64,000 nt of DNA from Sulfurovum sp. GTDB taxonomy: Bacteria > Campylobacterota > Campylobacteria > Campylobacterales > Sulfurovaceae. The first letter of the stretch is position 1; each line of letters begins with the position of its first letter. The notes under the pieces are model-generated. The model made no database searches. It was not told where the DNA came from and saw only the letters and a program-made list of their open reading frames with translations. The DNA lies in the NCBI GenBank assembly GCA_026990595.1, contig JALXCZ010000004.1, positions 26,047 to 90,046 on the forward strand, written 5' to 3'. Position numbers and translations under genes: made by a program. Of the stretch, positions 27,064-35,980 are shown piece by piece.

Positions 27064-27883
27064 AATTTAGTTTTTGAAGGATATCTTGTACTATTTTTTC
27101 CAATTGATTGAAAGAAGTATCAATACCATTTTGTTTAAAATCGATCTCTTCAATGGTTTGAACCACTTCAATACCATTAAATTCCAAATAGCGTAACTGT
27201 GTCTCGTCTATTTTTAACAGATTTAAAAAATAAACATTCGCACCACTCATTTTGGCCTCAAAAGCCGTTTGCAAAGAGGAGGTGATGATCGTTTGACTAC
27301 TCTGTATCAACTCCATATACTCCTCAGGTTCATGCAATATATTAAATATCCTGGCTAAATCATCTTCATATTTCACAAAAAAGTAGTGACCAAGCAGCAG
27401 TTCCAGCCCTTTATCTGTAAACAAAGAGGTATGATTGAGTAAGATTTTATCATAATCAGCATCATTGAGGAAAAAAAGTTTTCTTTCTACTTTTTTTGTA
27501 TTTGATGCCTCTTCATATACTTTATCTACAGCCACACCATCTAATATAGTCTCAGAAAAACGTACTCTGTCTTCTGCACTCTGTCTCCATACAAAAACTG
27601 CATGAAATTCACTACAATACTTCTCTAACCTACCATGGTCATCTTCAGGAGAATCTATGATGACACTATTGCCCATTTGTGCAATCGCATCAATATCCTG
27701 TATTGTTTCAATAGTAATAGAATCAGCAATGCCGAACTCTCTGGCAGCCAATCCCGCACGAAAATCATTAACCAATAGTCTACACTCTATCCCGTTACTC
27801 TCAAGCTCTTTGATGAGAGATGCTGCTTTTTTAACTCTATCAAGTCCTATTTTGTGTCCTGTATATGCATAGTAGTAGAGCAT
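27062..27883 (-). CDS. uncharacterised protein with weak PseG/GT-B-like features
   Basis: I do not recognise a defined family. The 273-residue soluble protein opens with YYYAYTGHKIGLDRVKKAASL and has an alternating strand-helix pattern (LLVNDFRAGLAAREFG, SVIIDSPEDDHGRL). The C-terminal half, with QTIITSSLQTAFEAKMSGANVYFLNL, recalls the GT-B fold of PseG/UDP-sugar hydrolases, where a ligand-binding loop precedes a similar helix. Its start overlaps the mnmG stop (TAATG), so the two are translationally coupled. Function unknown. Confidence 0.7.
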   Translation of the reverse strand: MLYYYAYTGHKIGLDRVKKAASLIKELESNGIECRLLVNDFRAGLAAREFGIADSITIETIQDIDAIAQMGNSVIIDSPEDDHGRLEKYCSEFHAVFVWRQSAEDRVRFSETILDGVAVDKVYEEASNTKKVERKLFFLNDADYDKILLNHTSLFTDKGLELLLGHYFFVKYEDDLARIFNILHEPEEYMELIQSSQTIITSSLQTAFEAKMSGANVYFLNLLKIDETQLRYLEFNGIEVVQTIEEIDFKQNGIDTSFNQLEKIVQDILQKLN

Positions 27884-29754
27884 TATTTTTGACCTTTTTG
27901 TCTCATTTTGATATGCACATGTACGATCTCCAGTGCTGCAGGTGTCACTCCCGATATTTGTGAAGCTGAAAAGAGTGTCGGTGGTGTTGCTTTTTGAAGT
28001 TTCTCTTTAATCTCATTACTCAACCCTGATATATTGTGGTATTCAAAATTCTCAGGTATCTTAACTTTAAGCATCTCATCCATATTCATAATCTGTGCTT
28101 GTTGTTTTTCTATATAGCGAGAATACTTCGCCTCAACCAATATCTGCTCCATTACATCATCATTATATTTATCAAAGTCAGGTAGTAAGGTAGTGAGTTT
28201 TTCACGGTTAAAGTCCCCACGTCCTATCACATCCATCCAACGTGTTTTTTCATTGATTTTCACTGCACCTATTTCAGACAGTTTTGCCAAGAACTCTTTG
28301 GTTGGTGTCACATAATTTTCAGATAAAAATGCCAATGCCTTATCTAACGCTGCTTTTTTTGCTTCAAATTTTGCCATATAGTCATCATCTAAAAGTCCAA
28401 GCTCTTTTCCATAACGAGAAAGTCTCATATCTGCATTATCCTCGCGTAACAGTAGTCTATACTCTGCACGACTTGTAAACATTCTGTAGGGTTCTTTTGT
28501 TCCTTTGGTCACAAGATCATCAATAAGCACACCAATATAGGCTTCATCGCGTCTAAGAATAAACGGCTCCTTATCCTGTACAGAAAGTGTAGCATTGATC
28601 CCCGCCATGAGCCCCTGCGCTGCTGCTTCTTCATAGCCTGTGGTACCGTTTATCTGTCCAGCTGTATAGAGTCCTTTTATCTTCTTTGTTTCTAGTGTAT
28701 GTTTTAGCTCTGTTGGCTGAATATAGTCATATTCTATGGCATACCCGTAACGTACGATCTTTGCCTTCTCCATCCCCTCAACAGAGCGTATCATCTCTAA
28801 CTGTACATCAATAGGCAAAGAGGTACTCATACCATTAATATAATACTCCGTCTCATCCATTGTCTGAGGCTCTACAAATATCTGGTGGCGAGGTCTATCT
28901 CTAAAACGATTAATCTTATCTTCTATACTTGGACAATAGCGTGGTCCCATCCCATCTATCTGCCCAGTAAAGAGTGGTGCTCTGTAGAAGTTAGACTCTA
29001 TTATCTCATGTGTTGTCTCATTCGTATAGGTTACATAACAAGGTAACTGAGTTGGATTAAAAGTACGCTTGTCTGTACGAAACGAAAATGGAGGTGGAGG
29101 TGTATCACCTGGTTGTACCTCCATAATCTCTGTATTGACAGACTTGGCATCTATACGTGCACAGGTACCCGTTTTGAGTCGCCCTATCTCAAGCCCTAAA
29201 GTTTTTAAATACTCTGCCAACTCTACAGAAGCAAACTCACCTTGACGACCTGCTACTTGTTGCTTATCCCCTATGTGAATAAGCCCATTAAGGAATGTTC
29301 CTGCTGTAATGATGACTTTTGATGCCTTGTAGCTATTACCAAGTTGGGTTGTGACCCCTTTTACTTCATTTTCTTCAATAATAAGCCCATCTGCTATCTC
29401 CTGCTTAACATCTAAATTTTCAGTATCTAACACCACATTACGCATATAGATTCTATATGCATCCATATCTATCTGTGCTCTACTCCCTCTAACTGCTGGT
29501 CCTTTGGAGGCATTAAGGGTTCTAAACTGTATGCCAGTTTTATCGGTACAAAGCCCCATCTCTCCACCAAGTGCATCTACTTCACGTACCAAGTGCCCTT
29601 TTGCAAGCCCTCCTATGGCAGGGTTACAAGAACTCGCACCTATCTGTTCTGCCAGTATAGTAATAAGCAGTGTCTTTACACCCATACGTGCCGAAGCTAA
29701 AGACGCTTCTATACCTGCATGACCACCCCCAATAACGATTACATCATAATTCAT
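27883..29754 (-). CDS. mnmG: tRNA uridine-5-carboxymethylaminomethyl synthesis enzyme MnmG
   Basis: FAD-dependent partner of MnmE that modifies the wobble uridine of several tRNAs. The start at 29754 ([17 protein letters not shown]) follows CGAGGT; an upstream ATG at 29790 would add 12 residues not found in the family. The 623-residue protein has the FAD-binding [29 protein letters not shown] (two blocks), and the C-terminal helical domain for MnmE binding. An 8-bp hairpin sits 15 bases upstream of the start. Confidence 0.96.
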   Translation of the reverse strand: MNYDVIVIGGGHAGIEASLASARMGVKTLLITILAEQIGASSCNPAIGGLAKGHLVREVDALGGEMGLCTDKTGIQFRTLNASKGPAVRGSRAQIDMDAYRIYMRNVVLDTENLDVKQEIADGLIIEENEVKGVTTQLGNSYKASKVIITAGTFLNGLIHIGDKQQVAGRQGEFASVELAEYLKTLGLEIGRLKTGTCARIDAKSVNTEIMEVQPGDTPPPPFSFRTDKRTFNPTQLPCYVTYTNETTHEIIESNFYRAPLFTGQIDGMGPRYCPSIEDKINRFRDRPRHQIFVEPQTMDETEYYINGMSTSLPIDVQLEMIRSVEGMEKAKIVRYGYAIEYDYIQPTELKHTLETKKIKGLYTAGQINGTTGYEEAAAQGLMAGINATLSVQDKEPFILRRDEAYIGVLIDDLVTKGTKEPYRMFTSRAEYRLLLREDNADMRLSRYGKELGLLDDDYMAKFEAKKAALDKALAFLSENYVTPTKEFLAKLSEIGAVKINEKTRWMDVIGRGDFNREKLTTLLPDFDKYNDDVMEQILVEAKYSRYIEKQQAQIMNMDEMLKVKIPENFEYHNISGLSNEIKEKLQKATPPTLFSASQISGVTPAALEIVHVHIKMRQKGQK

Positions 29755-29768
29755 TTTGTACCTCGAAA

Positions 29769-29789
29769 TGCTACGTAAATCACGTAGCA
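29769..29789 (-). promoter_or_regulatory. hairpin in the mnmG leader
   Basis: A perfect 8-bp stem, TGCTACGT and ACGTAGCA, with a 5-base loop lies immediately upstream of the mnmG ribosome site. A TATAAT -10 on the minus strand at 29812-29817 would put the transcript start near 29805, so the hairpin would form at the 5' end of the message. It may affect stability or translation. Confidence 0.4.
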
Positions 29790-29838
29790 CAAATTTTTGC
29801 TATAATTAGCGAATTATATCCAAAAAAATATTTTTTCA

Positions 29839-29915
29839 ATACGACTAGTCGTATGAGCCAACTGCTGAAGTTGACTCAGCGTCAGCGTAGCCTCTTTGTA
29901 CTTTGTTCAAAAGGC
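29839..29915. repeat. structured palindromic repeat, copy 2
   Basis: The element starts with a perfect 16-bp palindrome (29839-29854, core GACTAGTC). GAGC follows, then a 4-bp stem with the same TGCTGAA loop as copy 1 (29859-29873), two CAGCG copies (29874-29889), and a hairpin with GCCT and AGGC ends (about 29890-29915). It lies on the plus strand in the leader of ribE. The two copies differ in the stems but keep the pairing. See 5198-5274. Confidence 0.65.
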
Positions 29916-29934
29916 GTCCAAAAAAGGAAACATC

Positions 29935-30555
29935 ATGTTTACAGGTCTTATTCGTGAAATTGCCACTGTCAAAAGCTACAAAAACAACATCCTTACCATC
30001 GCATCCAAACACAAAGCAAAATTAGGTGACTCCATTGCCATTAATGGGGTGTGTCTGACTGTTATTAAAGTACATTCAGATGGCTTTGACCTAGAACTCG
30101 CAGATGAGACACGCAGTATCATCGATGAGAGTAAAATCACAGGACAAGTACACTTAGAACCTGCCATGCAGATGAATGACCGGTTTGAAGGGCACATCGT
30201 CCAAGGTCATGTTGACTGTGTAGGTACCGTCAGTCAAATCACACCAAGGGAAAATGCGACTGATTTTATCATCACTGTGGATAAGAAATACATTGCTCAT
30301 ATTATCCCTAAAGGTTCTATCACCATTGATGGCATCTCTCTTACGGTCAATGATGTAGGGGTAGATAGCTTTAGACTCACTATTATCCCCCACACTCTCA
30401 AAAATACTTTGATGAGAAACTATAAAGTAGGAACTAAACTCAACATAGAAACGGATGTTTTTGCACGATACATAGACCATATACTTGCACATCGTCAAAA
30501 CAGTAAAAAAAGCTTGTCATGGGATGATGTTGATAAGATTCAGATGAGTTACTGA
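29935..30555 (+). CDS. ribE: riboflavin synthase alpha chain
   Basis: Catalyses dismutation of two 6,7-dimethyl-8-ribityllumazine to riboflavin. The start at 29935 (MFTGLIREIATVKSY) follows AAAAAAGGAAA; the upstream ATG at 29896 is in the repeat region. The 206-residue protein has the two lumazine-binding domain repeats: GDSIAINGVCLTV with GHIVQGHVDCVGTV, and GSITIDGISLTV with the histidine-rich RYIDHILAH tail. Its stop overlaps the cupin gene start (TGATG). Confidence 0.95.
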   Translation: MFTGLIREIATVKSYKNNILTIASKHKAKLGDSIAINGVCLTVIKVHSDGFDLELADETRSIIDESKITGQVHLEPAMQMNDRFEGHIVQGHVDCVGTVSQITPRENATDFIITVDKKYIAHIIPKGSITIDGISLTVNDVGVDSFRLTIIPHTLKNTLMRNYKVGTKLNIETDVFARYIDHILAHRQNSKKSLSWDDVDKIQMSY

Positions 30556-30848
30556 TGAATCTTTACGAATATCTTATACCTGAAAGTGGTGAAACCTTCA
30601 CCACACTCCTCGAACATAAAAATATTAAAATCAACCGTATTGTAAGCTCTTCAGATGTGAAACCTGTGGAGTATATTCAAGATGAAGATGAGTGGCTTGT
30701 TTTAGTTGAAGGGGAAGCGACTCTACTTGTAGATAATGAAGAGAAAATGCTAACAGAAGGTGAGACTCTTTTTATTCCTGCAAAAGTACCACACAAGGTT
30801 TTAAAAACTAATGCTGGTACGGTTTGGTTAACTGTGCATATCTTTTAG
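30555..30848 (+). CDS. small cupin domain protein
   Basis: A 97-residue single-domain cupin. The first cupin motif is degenerate (EWLVLVEGEATLLVDNEEKMLTEGE in two blocks) and lacks the usual HxH pair. The second, with TLFIPAKVPHKVLKTN (about 75-90), keeps a histidine. Metal binding is therefore uncertain. It is coupled to ribE by a TGATG overlap, and its 3' end overlaps the convergent methyltransferase gene by 21 bases. Confidence 0.8.
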   Translation: MNLYEYLIPESGETFTTLLEHKNIKINRIVSSSDVKPVEYIQDEDEWLVLVEGEATLLVDNEEKMLTEGETLFIPAKVPHKVLKTNAGTVWLTVHIF

Positions 30849-31610
30849 ATACTTTCTGTCACGCATACTCCTAGCCGTAGTATTGCGCATTTTTTTTAAT
30901 TCCATATCTATATACTCCAACCCCTCTAACATCTTTAAAGAAGCCACTGTAGAATAGCGCATCATCTGGGCTCTATGTACAAAAATGTAAAATCCATTTT
31001 CATACAGTCCCAAACGGATGGCTGCCGCAGTTGAATAGGTGGTGAGTATAGCATCGTCATTACAAATAGCTCTTACATCAGCAAACCACTCTTTTGTCCA
31101 CAGCAGAGGATTATGAGCTGGGCTGAAAGCATCTTGAAAGACTATGTCTATCTTTTCTTGAATATGAGGAATCGTTTTTCTAGCATCACCTATGAGAATC
31201 TCTATTTTAAACTGCTCATCTTCGTAATACAAATCAGTAGCTACAACTTTGATTATATATTTTAAGAGATCAAATTCAGAGGGGAACTCGAATCTATCTA
31301 AAGAACGAACAAGTCCTTCATCAAACTCTGGAGAGAGTATATGTACTTTTGTTTTTAGGTTGTTTTTTTTAATGTAATAGAGCGTGGCGAAAGTATTGTA
31401 CCCCAGTCCAAAGCAAATATCTAAAATAGTAAGCTTTTCTTTATGGGGTTTGAGAGAGAAAGAAGGCTTTACATGTTTTTCCAAACTTTCATGTAGTGCA
31501 CCATCTTTGGTAGAGTGGTAAGGCTCATTAAACTCTTTGGAGTAGAGAGTATTCGTCCCATCTTCACACAGCACTACCTCTTTTTGAGGGCGTAAAGTTT
31601 CATTATACAT
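30828..31610 (-). CDS. MnmD-like tRNA wobble-uridine methyltransferase
   Basis: Rossmann methyltransferase of 260 residues resembling the MnmC methyltransferase domain (stand-alone MnmD), which methylates 5-aminomethyl-2-thiouridine at tRNA wobble positions. Seen are the SAM motif ILDICFGLGYNTFATLYYI (about 67-85), IEILIGDARKTIPHI, and FQDAFSPAHNPLLWTKEWF (about 149-167). MnmG in the same window belongs to the same pathway, which supports the assignment. Confidence 0.85.
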   Translation of the reverse strand: MYNETLRPQKEVVLCEDGTNTLYSKEFNEPYHSTKDGALHESLEKHVKPSFSLKPHKEKLTILDICFGLGYNTFATLYYIKKNNLKTKVHILSPEFDEGLVRSLDRFEFPSEFDLLKYIIKVVATDLYYEDEQFKIEILIGDARKTIPHIQEKIDIVFQDAFSPAHNPLLWTKEWFADVRAICNDDAILTTYSTAAAIRLGLYENGFYIFVHRAQMMRYSTVASLKMLEGLEYIDMELKKMRNTTARSMRDRKYLKDMHS

Positions 31611-31616
31611 ATAAAA

Positions 31617-31922
31617 TTACAAACCGATCTCGTCCAGCTCTTTAAATTTAAATGCCGTCATAATATCTTCAATCGTCTCTTCTTCACGTACAACCAATAC
31701 CATCATACCCTCATTCATGAAGTCCATATAGTTTTCAAATTTATTGGCAAGAATCACAAAATCTACCCACTCTCCTCCTAAAGCTTCACGATTTTCATAA
31801 AATTTTATAGACTGTACTTCACCTGCATCAAAATCTACCAAAGCCCACCGGGAAGCTTTGGACTGTAGCATGATTTTAGAACTTTTTTCCTCTGTACCGT
31901 TTACAGGAATCCAGATAAGCAT
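31617..31922 (-). CDS. NifX/NifB-like small protein
   Basis: A 101-residue protein. The N terminus [17 protein letters not shown] and the strand-helix pattern WVDFVILANKFENYMDFMNEGMMVLVV recall the dinitrogenase iron-molybdenum cofactor (NifX/NifY) fold. No cysteine or histidine cluster is visible, so cofactor binding is not evident. It shares its start base with the luxS stop (overlap of 1 base). Family placement is tentative. Confidence 0.6.
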   Translation of the reverse strand: MLIWIPVNGTEEKSSKIMLQSKASRWALVDFDAGEVQSIKFYENREALGGEWVDFVILANKFENYMDFMNEGMMVLVVREEETIEDIMTAFKFKELDEIGL

Positions 31923-32431
31923 TAGAGCCCTTTGAGTATTTTTTTACTCAATTTTAACTCTTTATTACTCATAATACCTATACCTCTGTCCAAAACAGTT
32001 TGGGCGATCTCTTTTGCTTCTTTGAGGGAATGCATTTTATAACTTCCACACTGATAAACATTAAGCTCTGGGATATCACTCTGTTTTTTTACATTCAAGA
32101 CATCTTTCATGGATTTCTTCCATGCTTTGGCAACCTTCTTCTCTTTAGGCATACCAAGCAGTGACATATAGAATCCTGTACGGCATCCCATCGGAGAGAT
32201 ATCAATAACTTCTACTTTTTTGGAGTTAAGATGCTCTCTCATAAAGCCTGCGAAAAGATGCTCTAATGTATGGATCCCTTTCTCTGTCAATATTTCTTTA
32301 TTTGGTCTACAAAAACGAAGATCAAATACTGTAATATCGTCTCCACACGGTGTTTTCATGGTTTTAGCAACTCTCACTGCCGGGGCTATCATCTTTGTAT
32401 GGTCAACGGTAAAACTGTCTAGTAATGGCAT
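31922..32431 (-). CDS. luxS: S-ribosylhomocysteine lyase LuxS
   Basis: Cleaves S-ribosylhomocysteine to homocysteine and the autoinducer-2 precursor DPD in the activated methyl cycle. In 169 residues the metal site HTLEH is at 54-58, followed by [10 protein letters not shown], with the third ligand in [11 protein letters not shown] (cysteine near 126). Length and motifs are typical. A TATAAT-like -10 is visible upstream. Confidence 0.96.
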   Translation of the reverse strand: MPLLDSFTVDHTKMIAPAVRVAKTMKTPCGDDITVFDLRFCRPNKEILTEKGIHTLEHLFAGFMREHLNSKKVEVIDISPMGCRTGFYMSLLGMPKEKKVAKAWKKSMKDVLNVKKQSDIPELNVYQCGSYKMHSLKEAKEIAQTVLDRGIGIMSNKELKLSKKILKGL

Positions 32432-32471
32432 GGTATTTCCTTGTATTATAATATAATCCGATTATACATAG

Positions 32472-32499
32472 AAATTAAAAATTAAAAATTAAAAATTAA
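32472..32499. repeat. AAATTAA heptamer tandem repeat
   Basis: Four perfect copies of the 7-base unit AAATTAA lie in the upstream region of luxS, about 40 bases from its start codon. A related array of five copies (unit CTAATTT, on the opposite strand AAATTAG) is at 63797-63831. Slippage during replication could change copy number. Confidence 0.75.
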
Positions 32500-32549
32500 A
32501 AAAATATGTAAGAATCTAAAGATTTCTTTTGGTTTTGCATTGAATTTTG

Positions 32550-32618
32550 CTAAAAAGGTGGTGTGGAGCGAAAGAGCATACAGATAGTATGTGATTGAGA
32601 GGAACACCGCCTTTTTAG
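32550..32618 (-). terminator. large inverted repeat downstream of porB
   Basis: A 15-bp inverted repeat with one mismatch, CTAAAAAGG(T)GGTGT and ACACC(G)CCTTTTTAG, encloses a smaller hairpin (CATAC and GTATG). It lies 30 to 98 bases past the porB stop. On the minus strand the second arm ends in a CCTTTTTAG run, fitting transcription termination. No gene is seen in the rest of the 216-base gap. Confidence 0.55.
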
Positions 32619-32647
32619 TGAAAGGCGATGTAAAAACAGAAGAAAGA

Positions 32648-33601
32648 TTAGATTCTTGCTTCTTCGCGGCGTTGCAAGAACTCCCACTTTTCATCAATAT
32701 CTTTCTGAATACGCTCAATCACGTGCTTATTCTCAGGCTTAAAGAGGTGTCTGTAACGTCCTTGAGCTCCAAGATAATCTTCTACTTTAAGAATATTTTT
32801 AGGTCTGTAAAGAATATTGAGTTCATGTCCGTCAATGATCTCATAGATAGGGAACATGAGCGTATCTGTTGCCAAATCTGTTACGTTAATAGTATCTTTT
32901 GGATCAAATTTCCACTCTGTTGTACATGCCGAAACCGTGTTAATAAAACAAGGTCCCTCAGTTTCCAATGCTTTTTGGAACCCTTTTGCCATTGACTTCC
33001 ATTTGTTTGGAGCCAGCTGTGCCACATACGGAGCACCATGAGCTGCCATGATCGCTACCATATCTTTTTTCTTTTGTTTTTTACCATAAGAGTGGCTACC
33101 TGCTTGCGCTGTAGAAGTATTTGCACCTACAGGTGTTGCGGAAGATCTCTGTCCTCCTGTATTCGCATAGTTTTCATTATCTAGACAGATATAGGTAAAA
33201 TCATGCCCTCTTTCCATAGCACCGGAAAGCCATTGGAAACCAATATCATAAGTAGAACCGTCTCCACCGAATGCTACAAATTTAACAGGTGCATCAGGAT
33301 CTTTTAGCGTACCTTTATTTTTCCTTGCTTTGTACATTGACTCAGCACATGAAGCAGCCGTCGCAGCATTTTCAAATCCTATATGGATCCAGGAAGTATC
33401 CCATGAAGTATACGGATAGACTGCGGTTGAGACTTCAAGACATCCTGTATTGGATGCAATAACCAAATTGTCATCTGTACAGTTCATAAGCTCTCTGACG
33501 ATCATAGAGTGCGCACATCCGGGACAGAGAAGGTGAGCCCCTTCAAATCTGTCATTATTGGTTGAAAATTCTTTTAAGTTTTTTATTGATGTAATTGCCA
33601 T
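32648..33601 (-). CDS. porB: pyruvate:ferredoxin oxidoreductase beta subunit
   Basis: Thiamine-diphosphate-binding subunit of the four-subunit pyruvate:ferredoxin oxidoreductase. The 317-residue protein has CPGCAHSM (about 26-33), the ThDP motif FGGDGSTYDIGFQWLSGAMERG (about 91-112 in blocks) with downstream DNENYANTGGQRSSATPVGA, and cluster-associated cysteines. It is the last gene of porCDAB, which makes acetyl-CoA from pyruvate or runs in reverse for CO2 fixation. Confidence 0.95.
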   Translation of the reverse strand: MAITSIKNLKEFSTNNDRFEGAHLLCPGCAHSMIVRELMNCTDDNLVIASNTGCLEVSTAVYPYTSWDTSWIHIGFENAATAASCAESMYKARKNKGTLKDPDAPVKFVAFGGDGSTYDIGFQWLSGAMERGHDFTYICLDNENYANTGGQRSSATPVGANTSTAQAGSHSYGKKQKKKDMVAIMAAHGAPYVAQLAPNKWKSMAKGFQKALETEGPCFINTVSACTTEWKFDPKDTINVTDLATDTLMFPIYEIIDGHELNILYRPKNILKVEDYLGAQGRYRHLFKPENKHVIERIQKDIDEKWEFLQRREEARI

Positions 33602-33603
33602 TC

Positions 33604-34845
33604 TTAATCCCTTCTTGTCTGGAAGAATCCAAGTTTTGGACCTCTTAGTCCAGAGAATTGTTGGATATCTGTTGTAATATGTCCAGCATCTGCATGTGCT
33701 TTTTGTTCTTTCATAATTCTTTTTGCTTCATCGACTGCAAAGTCACGTCCACCCAGACCATAAACATAGTTTGTCATCATTGGTCTTGCTTCTGTACTGT
33801 ATGCAGCTGCTGAGACTTCATTAAAGAGTGCTCCCATAGCACCACCTGGTGCAGATTTATCCATACAGCATACTGCTTTAAGTGAAGGAACATCCAATGC
33901 CTCTCTTACAAGGTCATAAGGGAATGGTCTGAAACATCTTGGCGCAACAATTCCTACCTTAATACCCTCCTCTTCTCGAAGCTGTTTTGCTGCAAGAACT
34001 GCTGTCTCTACAGAAGACCCTAGAAGCACTAAAGCTACTTCAGCATCTTCCATCATATAGCTTTCTACTCTTTTGTACTCTCTACCTGTAAGCTTTTTAA
34101 AGTCTGCAAAGACTTCATCGATCACGGTACGAGAATCCATCAGTGCTTTGTGTTGTTTTGCTTTATGTTCAAAGTGCCAATCTTCTTCAGTTTGTGCACC
34201 ATGTGTGACCGGTCTGCTAAAATCAAGCATATCATCTACCGGTACATATTCACCTACAAACTTATACGCTACACTGTCTTTTAACGGATAGACATTCTGT
34301 GCTTTGTGTGAGGTAGTAAATCCGTCTTGATGCATCATGACAGGAAGTCTTACATCAAGATGTTCACCAATTCTAAAGGCACAAAGTGCCAGATCATATG
34401 CTTCCTGTGCATCAAATGCATCAATTTGGATCCAGCCGCTGTCACGTCCCAAATACATATCTGAGTGGTCACCACGTACGTTCAGTGGAGATGCCAAAGC
34501 TCTGTTTACTACCGTAAGTACAATAGGGAGTCTCATTCCTGATGCCTGATACAATACTTCAGTCATCAGAGCAAACCCCTGTGAAGAGGTTGCTGTTGCA
34601 ACACGTCCACCAGCAGCTGATGCGCCAACACATCCTGACATAGCACCATGTTCTGACTCAACCATAACAAATTCACCATCTACATAGCCGTTTGCTACAT
34701 ACGATCCATAACCTTCAACAATAGGTGTTGAAGGGGTAATAGGATATGCTGCAACAACATCGATCTGAGCCTGTCTCAGTGCTTGAGAGGCAGCATAGTT
34801 ACCATCCCATACTTCTACTTCATTTAATTCAAATTCTTTTGCCAT
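33604..34845 (-). CDS. porA: pyruvate:ferredoxin oxidoreductase alpha subunit
   Basis: Alpha subunit of 413 residues binding pyruvate and part of the ThDP site. Visible: AAYPITPSTPIVEGYGSYVANG, VMVESEHGAMSGCVGASAAGGR (two blocks), and TATSSQGFALMTEVLYQASGMRLP. The C-terminal domain II, with VVLLGSSVET-like ALVLLGSSVETAVLAA, is also present. It starts 13 bases after porD. Confidence 0.95.
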   Translation of the reverse strand: MAKEFELNEVEVWDGNYAASQALRQAQIDVVAAYPITPSTPIVEGYGSYVANGYVDGEFVMVESEHGAMSGCVGASAAGGRVATATSSQGFALMTEVLYQASGMRLPIVLTVVNRALASPLNVRGDHSDMYLGRDSGWIQIDAFDAQEAYDLALCAFRIGEHLDVRLPVMMHQDGFTTSHKAQNVYPLKDSVAYKFVGEYVPVDDMLDFSRPVTHGAQTEEDWHFEHKAKQHKALMDSRTVIDEVFADFKKLTGREYKRVESYMMEDAEVALVLLGSSVETAVLAAKQLREEEGIKVGIVAPRCFRPFPYDLVREALDVPSLKAVCCMDKSAPGGAMGALFNEVSAAAYSTEARPMMTNYVYGLGGRDFAVDEAKRIMKEQKAHADAGHITTDIQQFSGLRGPKLGFFQTRRD

Positions 34846-34858
34846 AATTATCCTTTAC

Positions 34859-35314
34859 CTACTTCTCTTTTTTCTTTTTTTCCGGCCATGCAGAAAGTGC
34901 TTTATCGTTCTCTTCTGCTTCACCAAACATTAATAGGGATTTAGGGTTGGTAGGACATACTTCTACACATACTCCGCAACCTTTACAGTGATCATAATCA
35001 ATCCCCAGCATCTGCTTATCTCTTGAGATGATAGATGTATCCGGACACCATACCCAACAATTTTGACAATCGATACAGATATCTCTGTTATAAACCGGTT
35101 TGATAATTCTCCAAGATGCTACTGTTGCAGTATAAGAGTTAAAATCATTATAATTTCTCTCTTCTGCTTTTTTATGTACAATATCTGCTGCATCACCTAC
35201 AAATGAGTTGAGCGTCACACCTTGTGTAACTTCATCCCAACCTACTTTCTCTTCTGCCCCTAACTCTCTTAACCCTCTTTTATCCGTTCCTGGTACTGAA
35301 CCTGTAATACTCAT
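34859..35314 (-). CDS. porD: pyruvate:ferredoxin oxidoreductase delta subunit (ferredoxin-like)
   Basis: Electron-transfer subunit of 151 residues. It has two [4Fe-4S] motifs, CIDCQNCWVWCPD (about 76-88) and CKGCGVCVEVCP (about 109-120), which accept electrons from the catalytic subunits. The N-terminal extension of about 70 residues is longer than in many PorD proteins. It lies between porC and porA. Confidence 0.93.
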   Translation of the reverse strand: MSITGSVPGTDKRGLRELGAEEKVGWDEVTQGVTLNSFVGDAADIVHKKAEERNYNDFNSYTATVASWRIIKPVYNRDICIDCQNCWVWCPDTSIISRDKQMLGIDYDHCKGCGVCVEVCPTNPKSLLMFGEAEENDKALSAWPEKKKKEK

Positions 35315-35326
35315 AGTGTTTCCTTC

Positions 35327-35890
35327 CTACTTCACTTCGTTATATGCTCTTGTAATTGCTTCCATATTCGCATCAATAATCTTTTGTGGGAATTTAGAGA
35401 GTACTTTTTTCATATTCTCCAGGAAAAAATCCAGATCGTACATTTTTGAAACTTTCATAAATGCTCCCAAAATCGGTGTGTTTGGCATTGCTCTACCGAT
35501 CGTATCCAGTGAGATCTGCATACAGTCGACGACATGAACTCTGTCTGCTTTATCCTGCAGTGCAGGGATCTGTGAAATCAGATCTTCTTTTGAAAGATGC
35601 GTAGTAATAATATACTGTGTATCCGGCTTATCATTTTTTGTAATGTCATCTGAGAATGCCAAGGCAGGATCGATCACAAAAACAAAGTCAGGAAACATTT
35701 TTGTCTCTTGATTGGTGATAGGTTCATCATCAATTCTATTATAGGCATTCATCGCAGCACCACGTTTTGCAGAACCGTAAAGTGCATATGCCTGTACCTG
35801 TTTTCCTGTTGTTGCCACAACAGATCCTAAACCTTTGGCACCGGTTACAGCGCCTTGACCTGCACGTGAGTGCCATCTAATTTCTACCAT
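35327..35890 (-). CDS. porC: pyruvate:ferredoxin oxidoreductase gamma subunit
   Basis: Gamma subunit of 187 residues with the family signature EIRWHSRAGQGAVTGAKGLGS at the N terminus (two blocks) and the later MPNTPILGAFMK motif. First gene of porCDAB; the four genes are spaced 2 to 13 bases apart. The symbol porG is also used for this subunit. Confidence 0.94.
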   Translation of the reverse strand: MVEIRWHSRAGQGAVTGAKGLGSVVATTGKQVQAYALYGSAKRGAAMNAYNRIDDEPITNQETKMFPDFVFVIDPALAFSDDITKNDKPDTQYIITTHLSKEDLISQIPALQDKADRVHVVDCMQISLDTIGRAMPNTPILGAFMKVSKMYDLDFFLENMKKVLSKFPQKIIDANMEAITRAYNEVK

Positions 35891-35980
35891 ATTTTCTCCT
35901 CGATAGTATTATCAATCATGAGGTATTGTAATGTCCGCACTCTTAAAGGGGGTTGAAATTATCATATTTTTAAGTCTATG

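Noticed and set aside
29821..29935. FMN riboswitch before riboflavin synthase
   Set aside because: The conserved RFN elements are not present; the region holds the structured repeat instead.
32482..32718. 78-codon minus-strand frame after porB
   Set aside because: It overlaps the porB 3' end and the inverted repeat in another frame, and its product has low-complexity Phe/Lys composition without a plausible ribosome site.
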